From Bacteroidota bacterium (lineage in GTDB: Bacteria; Bacteroidota; Bacteroidia; Cytophagales; UBA9547), in assembly GCA_004293915.1 (NCBI GenBank), contig RDZG01000058.1, positions 1-64,000 on the forward strand: DNA of 64,000 nucleotides, given 5' to 3'. Positions 8,659-18,935 of the stretch are shown here, piece by piece. Positions within the stretch are counted from its first letter, which is position 1; the number at the start of each line of letters is the position of its first letter. The translations under genes and the position numbers were made by a program. Under the pieces are notes generated by a model. It saw only the letters and a list, made by a program, of their open reading frames with translations. It was not told where the DNA came from and ran no database searches.

Positions 8659-9294
8659 ATGTCTATAACTTTATTGATTATTATTGCAACAGGAATTTTA
8701 TCGGTTTTGGCTTGGAATGATTCCAATTTGTATCACAAATACATTTTTAACCCCTATAAATTTTATTTTCAACAAGAATATTGGCGTTTGCCAAGTTCTG
8801 GTTTTTTGCATATCGATTGGTCGCATTTGATTTTTAACATGCTTTCGCTCTATTTCTTTGGCGAATTTGTTGAAAGTTATTTTGGCTTTATATTTCAAAG
8901 CTTTCCAACTTGGGTTTCGTCAGCGGTATATTTAGGTTTTTATGTAATAGCCATTGCCGTTTCCGATATTCATTCTATAGTTTTATACAAAAATATTCCT
9001 CATTATCAATCGCTTGGGGCTTCTGGTGCAGTTAGTGCAGTTGTTTTTGCATCCATCTGGATTTCACCTTTGGATAAAATTTATTTTATGTTTATTCCAG
9101 TTGGTATTCCAGGATTTATTTACGGCATGTTGTATTTGATTTATTGCAATTATCAAGCCAAAATGAGTGGCGATAATGTAAATCATTTGGCTCATTTTTT
9201 TGGAGCAATTTTTGGAATTGCGTTTATAATTTTGATTTCGCCAAGTTCGATTGGCTCGTTTATCGACCAAATTCTAAGTTGGAGATTGTTTTAA
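8659..9294 (+). CDS. Rhomboid family intramembrane serine protease
   Basis: 211 aa with about six membrane segments. Rhomboid signatures are present: HxxxN in SHLIFNMLS (His56, Asn60), GASG with catalytic Ser122 in TM4, and AHFFGAIFG with catalytic His179 in TM6. Rhomboids cleave membrane helices of substrate proteins within the bilayer. The length matches small bacterial rhomboids without extra domains. A single-gene transcript from the 8588-8658 gap or co-transcription with the next gene (10 bp downstream) is likely. The substrate is unknown. Confidence 0.9.
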   Translation: MSITLLIIIATGILSVLAWNDSNLYHKYIFNPYKFYFQQEYWRLPSSGFLHIDWSHLIFNMLSLYFFGEFVESYFGFIFQSFPTWVSSAVYLGFYVIAIAVSDIHSIVLYKNIPHYQSLGASGAVSAVVFASIWISPLDKIYFMFIPVGIPGFIYGMLYLIYCNYQAKMSGDNVNHLAHFFGAIFGIAFIILISPSSIGSFIDQILSWRLF

Positions 9295-9304
9295 ATTCCT
9301 AAAA

Positions 9305-10471
9305 ATGAAAAAAATACATTACTTGTTTATCTTTTTTACCATAAGTTTATTTGCTCAAAACAAAGAAGAAAATGGCAAAAAAAATGGTTCACGTTCTTTC
9401 AATGGCAGTCCAGTTGGCGGACAAAACAAACCTCAAAACACAGGCGATTGCCCCATAAAAGTTCCTGTAAATCCTGCTGGTTATGAGGTATTTACACCTG
9501 TTTCTGTGGAACTAAAAGCCAAAGCAAATCTGATTCGGTCTACACAAACACTTAAATTTAATTTGGTAGAAGTAAACGATATTCAATTAAATATTCCTGC
9601 CTTTAAACAATTTAAAAACAATCGAACTGATTTTACAGAAGATGGAGAGCATGTTTTTAAGGAAATAACAGAAAAAATAAAATTATTTTTGGGTACTGAT
9701 AATAAAAATAAGCCTTTTTTGTTGCATATCGCAGGAAGTGCATCGCAAATTCCTACAAGTTTTGATCCAAAAAAACCAAACAATAACCTCAAACCTGATG
9801 GCAGCTCAATTTCGGGGCAAACCAGTTTGGAAAACAACAAACTTTTGGCAAAAGCACGTGCAGATGAGTTGGCAAAAAAATTAAAACACTTATTTCCAAC
9901 GCTTTCTATCACTTCGCCAAACTTAGCTGAAATAAAAATTGGAGAAGAAAAATGGAATTGGCAGCACCAAAAAGAGCTAGCAGAAGCCATAAAAAAGAAA
10001 GATAGAAAAGCTATGGATTTGATTTTTGAGCCTTTCCAAAAAGACCAGTGGGTGGTTGTAAACTCTAGCGATAGAACTACAAAAAAAATACAACCCGAAT
10101 CGGTAAAAATGTTTATGGTTTCGACTTCGCCTCCACTAAAATCTAAAATTGAAAATAAAGAACAATTTGTAAAAACCATATTTATAGTTTCTAAAAATAC
10201 GTACGATAAAGTTGGTCCAACAAAAATTTTTGGTTCGATAGCCGAGCGAGATAAATTTTTGAGAAAAATGAGTCTAAAAATATTTCATCAAGATAAAGAT
10301 ACGCTTTCTCGGTGGTATTTGCTTTCAGGAAAAGAAGAGTTAAATGCCTTTAATACAAAAGATTACGAAGAAAAAGTATGGAAAATGTATAAACTTGGTA
10401 TTGCCGATATAGCCGATGAAGCATTGCTCCAAAAATTAATTACGGCTGATATTAGAAAACAATATCAGTAG
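9305..10471 (+). CDS. Exported protein of unknown function with an OmpA-like stretch
   Basis: 388 aa. The first 18 residues are a signal peptide ending SLFAQ. A low-complexity Asn/Gly/Lys region follows, then a folded part. Residues about 95-200 (DGEHVFKEITEKIKLFL, LLHIAGSASQIPTSF, NNKLLAKARADELAKKLK) are reminiscent of an OmpA-like peptidoglycan-binding fold, in which a Gly-rich strand precedes a helix with ARA, but the match is weak. The C-terminus is Lys-rich and helical. I do not recognise a specific family. It follows the rhomboid gene by 10 bp and is convergent with the DUF423 gene. Confidence 0.6.
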   Translation: MKKIHYLFIFFTISLFAQNKEENGKKNGSRSFNGSPVGGQNKPQNTGDCPIKVPVNPAGYEVFTPVSVELKAKANLIRSTQTLKFNLVEVNDIQLNIPAFKQFKNNRTDFTEDGEHVFKEITEKIKLFLGTDNKNKPFLLHIAGSASQIPTSFDPKKPNNNLKPDGSSISGQTSLENNKLLAKARADELAKKLKHLFPTLSITSPNLAEIKIGEEKWNWQHQKELAEAIKKKDRKAMDLIFEPFQKDQWVVVNSSDRTTKKIQPESVKMFMVSTSPPLKSKIENKEQFVKTIFIVSKNTYDKVGPTKIFGSIAERDKFLRKMSLKIFHQDKDTLSRWYLLSGKEELNAFNTKDYEEKVWKMYKLGIADIADEALLQKLITADIRKQYQ

Positions 10472-10474
10472 TTT

Positions 10475-10852
10475 TTATTCTTTTGATGTATAAATTTGAT
10501 AACCTAAAATCAACCAAGCCAAAATAAAAGCCACACCTCCAAATGGTGTAATGGCTCCTAGCCAACGTATTCCAGAAATACTCAAAACATATAAACTTCC
10601 TGAAAAAATTAAAATACCAGCCAAAAATAAATAACCAATACGATTAGTGGTTTTTATAGACAAATATTTAGCAACAAAACTTAAAATTATTATTCCAAAA
10701 CTGTGGTAAAACTGGTATTTTACTGCTGTTTCAAAGGTTTCTGTTCGTTGATTTGCCTCTAGAATTGATTTTAAACCATGCGCACCAAAAGCACCAATTC
10801 CAACGCTAATTGCTAAACAAACACAACCAATACTGAACCAAAATTTTGACAT
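10475..10852 (-). CDS. DUF423 family small membrane protein
   Basis: 125 aa with four predicted membrane helices. The N-terminal GAFGAHGLK and the following KYQFYHSFGIII are diagnostic of DUF423 (YgdD-like) inner-membrane proteins, and the C-terminal TPFGGVAFILAWL also fits. The biochemical function of this widespread family is not established. It lies 20 bp after the beta-barrel gene at 10873-11877 on the same strand and may be transcribed with that locus, although the family is usually unlinked to copper genes. Confidence 0.85.
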   Translation of the reverse strand: MSKFWFSIGCVCLAISVGIGAFGAHGLKSILEANQRTETFETAVKYQFYHSFGIIILSFVAKYLSIKTTNRIGYLFLAGILIFSGSLYVLSISGIRWLGAITPFGGVAFILAWLILGYQIYTSKE

Positions 10853-10872
10853 AATTTGTATTTTTTGTAAAT

Positions 10873-11877
10873 CTATTCGAAATTAAACACCAATCCAAAT
10901 GCCAATCTGCCTGCATTGCCTTGCACATCGCCATTTAGATTTTCATAAAATGGTTTTTGAAAAATAGTTTGAAAAACAAATTTGCCAATCATAATATCTG
11001 CCCCAAATTGATAAAAAATGGTATGCCCACCCGTTTGTTTAAGTTGCTTTTTTTCATAAAAGTCTCTTGCTGCAGTTTCGGCATATAAACCGATGCGAGG
11101 CAATATTTTTAGTTTTTTTATTGGAATAGTATAATATAAAAATGTGCTTACATTGAATCTGTTGCCAAACTGCATTTGAGTTGAAGATGGTGTGCAAACC
11201 CTGTAATTAGTAAACACATCTGCACCCCATTTATCGTTGGTAACGAGATAGTTAAGCCTAAGAAGTATATCTAGTGAGCCTGTGCCTGGCTGCAAATCAT
11301 AACTCATATTTCCACCTTCGTTGTGTTTGTGCGAAACCGAACCTGTTGGTAGTTTCAGTCCAATTCCAGGTTTTAAAATATGTTTTATATTTCCAGCAAG
11401 CATTGTTTTTATATAATCCGACATCAAAATAATATCGCCTATTCCCGAAGTGCCATAGGCAGAATCTTTTTTTATAATTGGAATTGTTGGACTAATATAT
11501 TGTGAAACATTACTAAAATATACACTCGAAAAATTTAATGGTGCAATAAGTTGAAGATTTATTTTTTTGGAAATAGCATAATTTGCTCTTACTTCTATGG
11601 TTTGATAAAATTCGTAATCTGTAGATGAGCGATTAAACTTTGTACCTTGCTCATTATCAGGCACATGCTCTGTTCTAGCATTGGAATTTGTTGACGGAAA
11701 AAATTGATATGCATTTGGTTGATTTAAGCTTTGATAGCCATTAAAAAAACGATTTCTATAAAATATTCCTACATAATTTTGGTTGCGTTGGTTGGCATAT
11801 TCAAAAACATTGCATACATCGCAAGCTGTGGTTATTAAGTAAAAATGCAATAATATTAAAAATGTTAATCGTCTCAT
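10873..11877 (-). CDS. Outer-membrane beta-barrel protein of a copper/MauG-type locus
   Basis: 334 aa with a signal peptide and CDVC immediately after it. Alternating amphipathic strands and a C-terminal aromatic residue (ending LVFNFE) indicate an outer-membrane beta-barrel. It lies 6 bp after the MbnH-like peroxidase gene and is the third gene of the MbnP-MbnH-barrel series, an arrangement seen in other Bacteroidota. By context it may transport or sense metal; the sequence alone does not show the substrate. Confidence 0.65.
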   Translation of the reverse strand: MRRLTFLILLHFYLITTACDVCNVFEYANQRNQNYVGIFYRNRFFNGYQSLNQPNAYQFFPSTNSNARTEHVPDNEQGTKFNRSSTDYEFYQTIEVRANYAISKKINLQLIAPLNFSSVYFSNVSQYISPTIPIIKKDSAYGTSGIGDIILMSDYIKTMLAGNIKHILKPGIGLKLPTGSVSHKHNEGGNMSYDLQPGTGSLDILLRLNYLVTNDKWGADVFTNYRVCTPSSTQMQFGNRFNVSTFLYYTIPIKKLKILPRIGLYAETAARDFYEKKQLKQTGGHTIFYQFGADIMIGKFVFQTIFQKPFYENLNGDVQGNAGRLAFGLVFNFE

Positions 11878-11883
11878 CTTTTG

Positions 11884-12933
11884 TTATTTTTCAATGCTAT
11901 AAGTTGGATTTTTGATAAATTCGTAGTCAGTTAAAGTTTCAAAAAAAGCTTTTAAAGCAATTTTATCTACTTCGGAAAGTGTGATTTTTGTTTTTAGGTT
12001 TTCGTCAAGTGTTTTTGAGACTTTTATTTGGTTTGTATAATGCAAAAAAACATCATCCAATGTTGCAAATCTACCATCATGCATATAGGGTGCTGTGAGT
12101 AAAATATTTCTTAAACTTGGGGTTTTGTATTTTCCTAAATCTGCCGAATCGTTAGTAATTCTAAATCTGCCCATAAAAACTCTTTCATCAGATTCATCCG
12201 TAAAAGTTGTATCAATTCCATTATTGTGATATAAAAAATCGGTCAAAAATGGATATTTATGGCATTTTTCGCAATGTAATTCAAACACCAAAAGTCCTTT
12301 TTTTTGTGTAGATGTAAAAATAGTGCTATCTTTTTTTTGTAAAAAATTATCATAAATAGATTTATAACTTACTAATGAGCGTTCGTATTGAGCAAAGGCA
12401 TAAGAAATATTTTGTGAGCTAATTGGTTCATTATTAAATACTTTTGCAAATAATTTTGGATATTCGGCATGGTTTTGGAGTTTTACAATCAAAGCTTTTA
12501 AATCTTGATTGTGTTCGTCAGGATGTTGAAGTGGAGCAAAAACCTGCGACTCTAAATCTTTGGCTCCGCCATCCCAAAAATAGCCCGTTTGCCAAGCCAA
12601 ATTAAAAAGTGGGGGAGTGTTTCGATGTAAATTTTTTCCGCTTACTCCTGCATTCGATATTTTTTTTCCATCGTCTGAAAAAGCCAAATTTTGGTGATGA
12701 CACGATGCACAAGAAACCAAATTATTACTCGAAGTGATGGGGTCGAAAAAAAGTTTTTTACCCAAGGCAATGCCTTCTAGCGTAGTTTTATTATAACTAG
12801 GCTCAGGCAATATTCCACCAAAATATGATGGAACTTTAGGTTTGAATGTTGTGGGCTTTTCAATTTCTTGCCCACAACTCCAAACACATAAAATAAAAAT
12901 AAATTGAATTGATTTTTTCAAAAGTTTAAACAA
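11884..12933 (-). CDS. Di-heme cytochrome c peroxidase/MauG family lipoprotein (MbnH-like)
   Basis: 349 aa. The lipoprotein signal ends at VWSCGQ (Cys20). Two c-type heme sites are visible: CASCH (Cys75-His79) and CEKCH (Cys221-His225). The segment NLAWQTGYFWDGG between them and YMHDGRFATL near the C-terminus are typical of the bacterial peroxidase/MauG superfamily. The adjacent MbnP gene, ending one base before this start, points to the MbnH subgroup, in which the enzyme oxidises a Trp of MbnP to kynurenine rather than simply reducing peroxide. That assignment rests on gene pairing, not on a unique residue. Acts in the periplasm. Confidence 0.85.
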   Translation of the reverse strand: MFKLLKKSIQFIFILCVWSCGQEIEKPTTFKPKVPSYFGGILPEPSYNKTTLEGIALGKKLFFDPITSSNNLVSCASCHHQNLAFSDDGKKISNAGVSGKNLHRNTPPLFNLAWQTGYFWDGGAKDLESQVFAPLQHPDEHNQDLKALIVKLQNHAEYPKLFAKVFNNEPISSQNISYAFAQYERSLVSYKSIYDNFLQKKDSTIFTSTQKKGLLVFELHCEKCHKYPFLTDFLYHNNGIDTTFTDESDERVFMGRFRITNDSADLGKYKTPSLRNILLTAPYMHDGRFATLDDVFLHYTNQIKVSKTLDENLKTKITLSEVDKIALKAFFETLTDYEFIKNPTYSIEK

Positions 12934-13674
12934 CTAATTTACAACTTTTGAAACTTTCATCATACCAGCAGCATAATTATTTGCGGCAATTATAGCATTT
13001 GGTCCTCCCATTACAACAGATGTTGCACCCAATCTTAAGTCTGAAACACCACTAAAAATCATACGAGCATTTGCCAAAAGTGTAATTTTGGGTGTTGCTC
13101 CATCTTGAATAATTAATTTTGAGGGCAAATCAAATGACAATTCTTTATAATTTTCATTTTTTCCAATATGATACGTAATTCCACCCACAGTCCCATTTAG
13201 AAAATTACCTTCTAAAGTAACAAATTTATAGCCTGTATCCCAGTTCCAAGCCATGTTATTGTTTGGGTCTAAGTCGCCTTTTTTGGCAGTACTTGCATTT
13301 GCTGCACCATCTACACCAATCGAAAACGAAATTTTGGTATATTCTCCATCTGGAATTCCTGTTATTGACGCTCCAGATTCTCTCAGATTATCTCCATCTT
13401 CATAGCCAAAAAGATAGTAACTATCTGGAATTGAATAACTTGAGGTTTCATTTGATAGTTTTACATTTGAGATATAATATTTGAAATTATCTACTGTAAA
13501 TGTATCGCCTTTCAAGGTTACAAACTTATGTTTTTCGCTTCCATGTATATGTAAATCTGTAGTTCCATCGCCTGTGTTTTCGGAAAATAAGGTTAAAACT
13601 GCTTTTGGTTTTACTTCTTTTGAACAGTTGCACAATACAAAAACTGTTGCAAGTATTGCTATATAATTTTTCAT
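12934..13674 (-). CDS. MbnP-like copper-associated lipoprotein
   Basis: 246 aa from the ATG at 13674, which gives a clean lipoprotein signal MKNYIAILATVFVLCNC; the longer reading from 13701 adds nine residues ahead of it. Family features include DLHIHGSEKHKFVTLKGD, VDNFKYYISNVKL, GVDGAAN and a conserved Trp-rich segment NMAWNWDTGYKF followed by VTLEGNF. In characterised MbnP a Trp is converted to kynurenine by MbnH and helps bind copper. The gene directly precedes the MbnH-like gene, so the two form a pair. A role in periplasmic copper handling is inferred from the family; no methanobactin precursor is visible here. Confidence 0.8.
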   Translation of the reverse strand: MKNYIAILATVFVLCNCSKEVKPKAVLTLFSENTGDGTTDLHIHGSEKHKFVTLKGDTFTVDNFKYYISNVKLSNETSSYSIPDSYYLFGYEDGDNLRESGASITGIPDGEYTKISFSIGVDGAANASTAKKGDLDPNNNMAWNWDTGYKFVTLEGNFLNGTVGGITYHIGKNENYKELSFDLPSKLIIQDGATPKITLLANARMIFSGVSDLRLGATSVVMGGPNAIIAANNYAAGMMKVSKVVN

Positions 13675-13804
13675 TTTGATATAAATATTTAGTTCCTTCA
13701 AAATAGATGAAGAAAGTGGTTTAATAATAATAATAAAATAGGTAAAACAGACCTTTTGTTACAAAAAAGCCTATTATGATTTAATAAAATAACGAATTAT
13801 AAAA

Positions 13805-14164
13805 TTAAATCTTAGGCGGAACTAAAATCTCAAAAAGTAAGGATTGAATTTTTTTAGAAATGTAATTTGGAAAACTTTTTGCCTTAGTCTTTACTTTTAA
13901 ATTTAAGTCATATGTAATTGATTTTAAATACTCAAAAGAGAAAATAAAAACAGTATTTTGGGTTGCAGAAACTGGAGTAGCTAGTTTTGAAATACTTTTA
14001 GAAAGATGGCATTTGCCATTGCATTTTAGTTGGGGTTTGGCTTTGTTTTCGCATTTTGAAATAAAATAGGCAGTATTGATTAGGTATGCAGTTTGCAAAA
14101 TACTAATAGATTGTGTTTGTATTACAATCAAAAAAATCATGAAAGAAGATATAATCCTCATCAT
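13805..14164 (-). CDS. Small membrane-anchored Cys-motif protein, possibly metal-related
   Basis: 119 aa with one N-terminal hydrophobic helix, then FISKCENKAKPQLKCNGKCH. The pattern of one Cys followed by a CNGKCH-type motif is shared by short Bacteroidota proteins often encoded near copper-transport genes, so it may bind metal. This is my recollection of genomic context, not a named domain. The remainder is basic and of low complexity. It lies 130 bp upstream of MbnP on the same strand. It could start at the second Met. Confidence 0.6.
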   Translation of the reverse strand: MMRIISSFMIFLIVIQTQSISILQTAYLINTAYFISKCENKAKPQLKCNGKCHLSKSISKLATPVSATQNTVFIFSFEYLKSITYDLNLKVKTKAKSFPNYISKKIQSLLFEILVPPKI

Positions 14165-14198
14165 GTTGCAAAATTATAAAAAAATATAATGCATTTCA

Positions 14199-14618
14199 TT
14201 AATTTCTAAAACTTTCAAAAACCAAAACAAGTTTTTTGCCTTTGTATAAAAACAATTCTCCGCCAACTATTTTGTAAGAATTAGCGATTTTTAAGCCGTT
14301 TAAAACTTTGTTTTCAATGCCATTTTGTTCGCAAATGGATTTTGTAGAAACCATTTCAGAGAAACGTATGCGACTTTTTTTGGTTTTAAGTTTTCCACCA
14401 ATAGTATTGCAACCTGCAAAACCACCGAACTCTTTTAGTGTATGCGAAATGGTAATATTAGCAGATTTAGAATCGGGATAAACTTGTTGTCCGTTTTCAA
14501 AAAAATAATGCAATATCCAATGACTTGCAAGCGGAATTGCTTGATTTTCTGAAACATGCAAAGATTCTGCGTTTGCCCAAAAACAGGCTAATAATAAAAT
14601 AAATACGTTTTTTTTCAT
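14199..14618 (-). CDS. META/HslJ-domain exported protein
   Basis: 139 aa with a signal peptide ending near WANAES. The segments GGFAGCNTIGGKL, RIRFSEMVSTKSICE and the final GKKLVLVFE follow the META domain pattern (HslJ family: a GCN turn after a Gly-rich strand, then a small Cys-containing strand). Family members are often stress- or antibiotic-related envelope proteins; the function here is unknown. It is the first of the minus-strand genes leading into the copper-type region, but the 34-bp gap gives no proof of co-transcription. Confidence 0.75.
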   Translation of the reverse strand: MKKNVFILLLACFWANAESLHVSENQAIPLASHWILHYFFENGQQVYPDSKSANITISHTLKEFGGFAGCNTIGGKLKTKKSRIRFSEMVSTKSICEQNGIENKVLNGLKIANSYKIVGGELFLYKGKKLVLVFESFRN

Positions 14619-14648
14619 TGTTGGATTGTACTGGTAAGTGATTTAAAA

Positions 14649-15064
14649 TCAGCGCATTCTGTCGGCAGCTCTCACTGCTTCTTCGTCTTTTCTGATAAAT
14701 TTATTTGCTATGGTATTGCATATCAAAGCCAATGCAGGAATTATCAAACCTGGTCCAAAAGAACCTTTTGCTCCATTGCTAATCAACGCATCGCCTTTGA
14801 ACGAAAAATAAATAATACAACCCAACAAGGCTGCAATCACAATATTCTTTTTTTGAAACTAAAAAGCGAATAAATCGCTATTCCCATACCTGAAAATGCC
14901 AATACAAATAATAAAATAGTATTGGTAGAATCGACCACAGCACCATTTTTAATGTATGTAAGTTCGAAAGCAGTAAGAGTTGCAACTTCTTGTAAATCAG
15001 CATTTTGTTTATCCCAAACATTTACAAACATAAAAGCACCAAGTGCTAAAGCAACAATTGCCAA
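14649..15064 (-). pseudogene. DUF4293 membrane protein gene, broken by an apparent frameshift
   Basis: Two adjacent minus-strand frames together give one DUF4293 protein. The upstream half reads from inside IQSIFLAIVALALG to YSLFSFKKRIL; the downstream half continues as KNIVIAALLGCIIY to the family's typical C-terminus KFIRKDEEAVRAADRMR. The frames change at a run of 7 A residues (minus strand; 14848-14854). One more A would restore a single frame, and A7G is also a classic -1 slippage sequence. In addition, no in-frame ATG precedes IQSIF; an in-frame stop lies shortly upstream. Decay, sequencing error and recoding are all possible. The first half has a TTG at 15064 and the second a GTG at 14840. 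Confidence 0.65.
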
Positions 15065-15174
15065 AAAAATAGATTGAATATTTCGAGTGCAAAACTAACA
15101 ATAAAATATAACTAGTTCCAATCACAAAATGAATATGTTATTAAATTTTTGATAGCATGTTTGAATTTAGCTTG

Positions 15175-15182
15175 TATATTTG
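15175..15182 (+). promoter_or_regulatory. Probable -7 promoter element for the fur-family gene
   Basis: TATATTTG matches TAnnTTTG and lies 35 bp before the ATG at 15218. TTTG boxes upstream are not at the ideal 19-bp spacing, so only the -7 element is claimed. Confidence 0.4.
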
Positions 15183-15217
15183 CTTTTTAAAGTAACAATT
15201 GTTCCATTGCAAAAGCT

Positions 15218-15685
15218 ATGGTTTTAGACCCAAAAGTAGTGGATGAGGCAAAAAAAATCCTCACTGCTTATTTAGAAAAAAAAGAACTACGCAAAACCCC
15301 AGAGCGTTTTGCTATTTTAGACGAAATTTACTCAAGAAACGACCATTTTGATGTGGAAATGCTATATGTGAGCATGAAAAACAAAAATTATAGGGTGAGT
15401 AGAGCCACAGTTTATAATACATTAGAAATTTTTATAGATTGCAATTTAGTTACTAAGCATCAGTTTGGTAAAAACCAAGCTCAATTTGAAAAATCGTTTG
15501 GAAACAAGCAACATGATCACATGATTTGTGTAGATTGTCATCTTGTAAAAGAATTTTGTGATCCACGTTTGCAAAACACACAATCGATGGTAGAAGATGT
15601 TTTTAAAACAAAAATCATGCACCATTCACTTATATTATATGGACATTGTATGATAGAAAATTGTGCAAATAAAAAAACAAGATAA
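15218..15685 (+). CDS. Fur-family metal- or peroxide-responsive transcriptional regulator
   Basis: 155 aa. The N-terminal half is a winged helix (RKTPERFAILDEIYSRNDHF, SRATVYNTLEIF). The C-terminal half has HDHMICVDCHLVKEFCD and a final CMIENC, giving the HxH and CxxC-type metal sites of the Fur superfamily. The dimeric repressor binds AT-rich operators with its metal cofactor. Fur, Zur and PerR cannot be separated by eye; the final CxxxxC is compatible with a structural zinc site. It starts its own run of plus-strand genes: STAS 15 bp downstream, then purA. Confidence 0.9.
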   Translation: MVLDPKVVDEAKKILTAYLEKKELRKTPERFAILDEIYSRNDHFDVEMLYVSMKNKNYRVSRATVYNTLEIFIDCNLVTKHQFGKNQAQFEKSFGNKQHDHMICVDCHLVKEFCDPRLQNTQSMVEDVFKTKIMHHSLILYGHCMIENCANKKTR

Positions 15686-15700
15686 TACAAAAATACACCA

Positions 15701-17381
<1,681 letters not shown>

Positions 17382-17404
17382 TTTAACGCTTTCGTTTTAA
17401 ATAC

Positions 17405-17638
17405 ATGAACGAAAATCAACTAAAAGAAAAAATAAAATTTGATACAGAAGTAATGAAGTTGTATTTTACAATTGGTAGTGCTTTATTAGGATTTTGTTTT
17501 TATAATTTATTTAAAATTAATTCAGAATTAAGTTATATTGAATTAGTTGTTACATTTGGTTTTCTTGTAGCTATTGTTTTGTTAATAAATGGCTATATTA
17601 AATATGGAGAAATAAAAGAAACTCTTAAAAATGTTTAA
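17405..17638 (+). CDS. Small two-helix membrane protein of unknown function
   Basis: 77 aa with two hydrophobic helices (about 20-38 and 44-64) flanked by charged ends (N-terminus NENQLKEKIKFD, C-terminus KYGEIKETLKNV). I do not recognise a named family. It is followed one base later by a 52-aa single-helix ORF. A very similar arrangement, small two-helix protein plus tiny one-helix protein, occurs at 42652-42940. The pairing suggests a functional two-component membrane unit, perhaps toxin-antitoxin-like (inference only). Confidence 0.6.
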   Translation: MNENQLKEKIKFDTEVMKLYFTIGSALLGFCFYNLFKINSELSYIELVVTFGFLVAIVLLINGYIKYGEIKETLKNV

Positions 17639-17639
17639 A

Positions 17640-17798
17640 ATGATTGAAATAACATTAATTTTAGTATTGATTTTTTTAGTTGTTTTTTTGACTTTTGCAA
17701 CTCATGAATCAGTTACATCTTTTATTAAAACGAAGAAATTGTCAAAACTAAAAAACAGTGAACTAGATATAATAATCGCGGATAATAAAAGAAATTAA
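17640..17798 (+). CDS. Tiny single-helix membrane protein
   Basis: 52 aa starting MIEITLILVLIFLVV, one hydrophobic helix followed by a Lys-rich tail. The ATG is one base after the TAA of the preceding gene, which suggests translational coupling. Its size, order and topology mirror the tiny ORF at 42842-42940. Function unknown. Confidence 0.55.
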   Translation: MIEITLILVLIFLVVFLTFATHESVTSFIKTKKLSKLKNSELDIIIADNKRN

Positions 17799-17884
17799 AT
17801 TTTCAATAAAACGAACAATTAGTTTTTAATTTAATTGAATAAAAATTAAGATAAACCCATACAATTGGGTCAAAAATATAAATT

Positions 17885-18829
17885 ATGTTAGATTTTGAAA
17901 AACCAATCGTAGAATTAGAACAAAAGCTTTCTGAGATGCAGCAAATTGCAACCGATAGCGATGTCAATGCAAGTGAGGCTGTAAAACAATTAGAAGAAAA
18001 AATAAAGAAATTAAAAAAAGATACCTACCAAAATCTTAGTCGTTGGCAGCGTGTGCAGCTATCTCGCCATCCTGATAGACCATATACGCTTGATTATATT
18101 CAAGAAATCTCAGATAAATTTATCGAATTGCATGGCGACCGCCAAGTAAAAGACGACCCAGCTATGGTGGGAGGTTGGGCAGAAATTGGTAAGCAAACGG
18201 TAATGATTATTGGTCAGCAAAAAGGTAGAAATACTAAACAACGTCAATTTCGCAATTTTGGAATGGCAAATCCAGAAGGCTATCGCAAAGCCTTACGATT
18301 GATGAAACTTGCCGAAAAATTCAAAAAACCTATTATTACTTTAATCGATACACCTGGAGCTTTTCCTGGTTTAGAAGCCGAAGAACGTGGTCAAGGTGAG
18401 GCAATTGCACGAAATCTGAAAGAAATGTTTATGCTCCGTGTGCCAATAATTTGCATTGTAATAGGCGAAGGTGCATCGGGTGGTGCATTGGGAATTGCCA
18501 TTGGCGACAAAGTTTTGATGATGGAAAATACGTGGTATTCGGTAATATCTCCAGAATCATGCTCATCAATTTTGTGGCGTAGTTGGGAGTTTAAAGAACA
18601 AGCAGCCGAAGCCCTAAAACTTGCTCCAACTGATATGCTCAAATTTGGATTAATTGATGGCATAATTAAAGAACCACTTGGCGGTGCTCATTTGGATGTT
18701 GCTGGCATGTCGTCAAAAATCAAAAAAACAATTTTAGATTTAATTACAGAGTTATCGGCAATCGATACTGACAAACTTATCGACCAACGCATTGATAAAT
18801 TTTGCAAAATGGGAGTTTTTAAAGAATAA
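17885..18829 (+). CDS. accA: Acetyl-CoA carboxylase carboxyltransferase subunit alpha
   Basis: 314 aa, full length. The N-terminal helices ([20 protein letters not shown]) and the segments [13 protein letters not shown] [46 protein letters not shown] and [11 protein letters not shown] are diagnostic. With AccD it transfers the carboxyl group from biotin to acetyl-CoA, forming malonyl-CoA for fatty-acid synthesis. accD is not in this window. A small hairpin (ACCCA/TGGGT, 17855-17870) lies just before the start. Confidence 0.97.
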   Translation: MLDFEKPIVELEQKLSEMQQIATDSDVNASEAVKQLEEKIKKLKKDTYQNLSRWQRVQLSRHPDRPYTLDYIQEISDKFIELHGDRQVKDDPAMVGGWAEIGKQTVMIIGQQKGRNTKQRQFRNFGMANPEGYRKALRLMKLAEKFKKPIITLIDTPGAFPGLEAEERGQGEAIARNLKEMFMLRVPIICIVIGEGASGGALGIAIGDKVLMMENTWYSVISPESCSSILWRSWEFKEQAAEALKLAPTDMLKFGLIDGIIKEPLGGAHLDVAGMSSKIKKTILDLITELSAIDTDKLIDQRIDKFCKMGVFKE

Positions 18830-18849
18830 AAACCGATTTTATAAAGAAT

Positions 18850-18895
18850 AACATGTTTTTTTGTGGCATCATATGCCCCAAAAATGTTGTTTTTG
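18850..18895. terminator. Possible bidirectional hairpin after accA
   Basis: An imperfect hairpin with outer AACAT/ATGTT, T-run opposite A-run, inner GGCA/TGCC and then GTTTTT. It is about 20 bp after accA and before the Fic gene on the same strand; its imperfect stem makes this weaker than the other terminators. Confidence 0.45.
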
Positions 18896-18935
18896 GAAAA
18901 TTTGATAGGTATATTTACATATAATTTACCATTTA

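Noticed and set aside
9583..10179. Long minus-strand reading frame (198 aa) inside the 9305-10471 gene
   Set aside because: It is antisense to a gene with a signal peptide and ordinary composition, has low-complexity Phe/Ser/Cys-rich translation and no start context.
14649..15064. Two separate overlapping small membrane genes, possibly a toxin-antitoxin pair
   Set aside because: The two translations join into one DUF4293 protein when a single A is added, so they are halves of one gene.
17855..17870. Riboswitch before accA
   Set aside because: Only one short five-base hairpin is seen; there is no conserved aptamer pattern.
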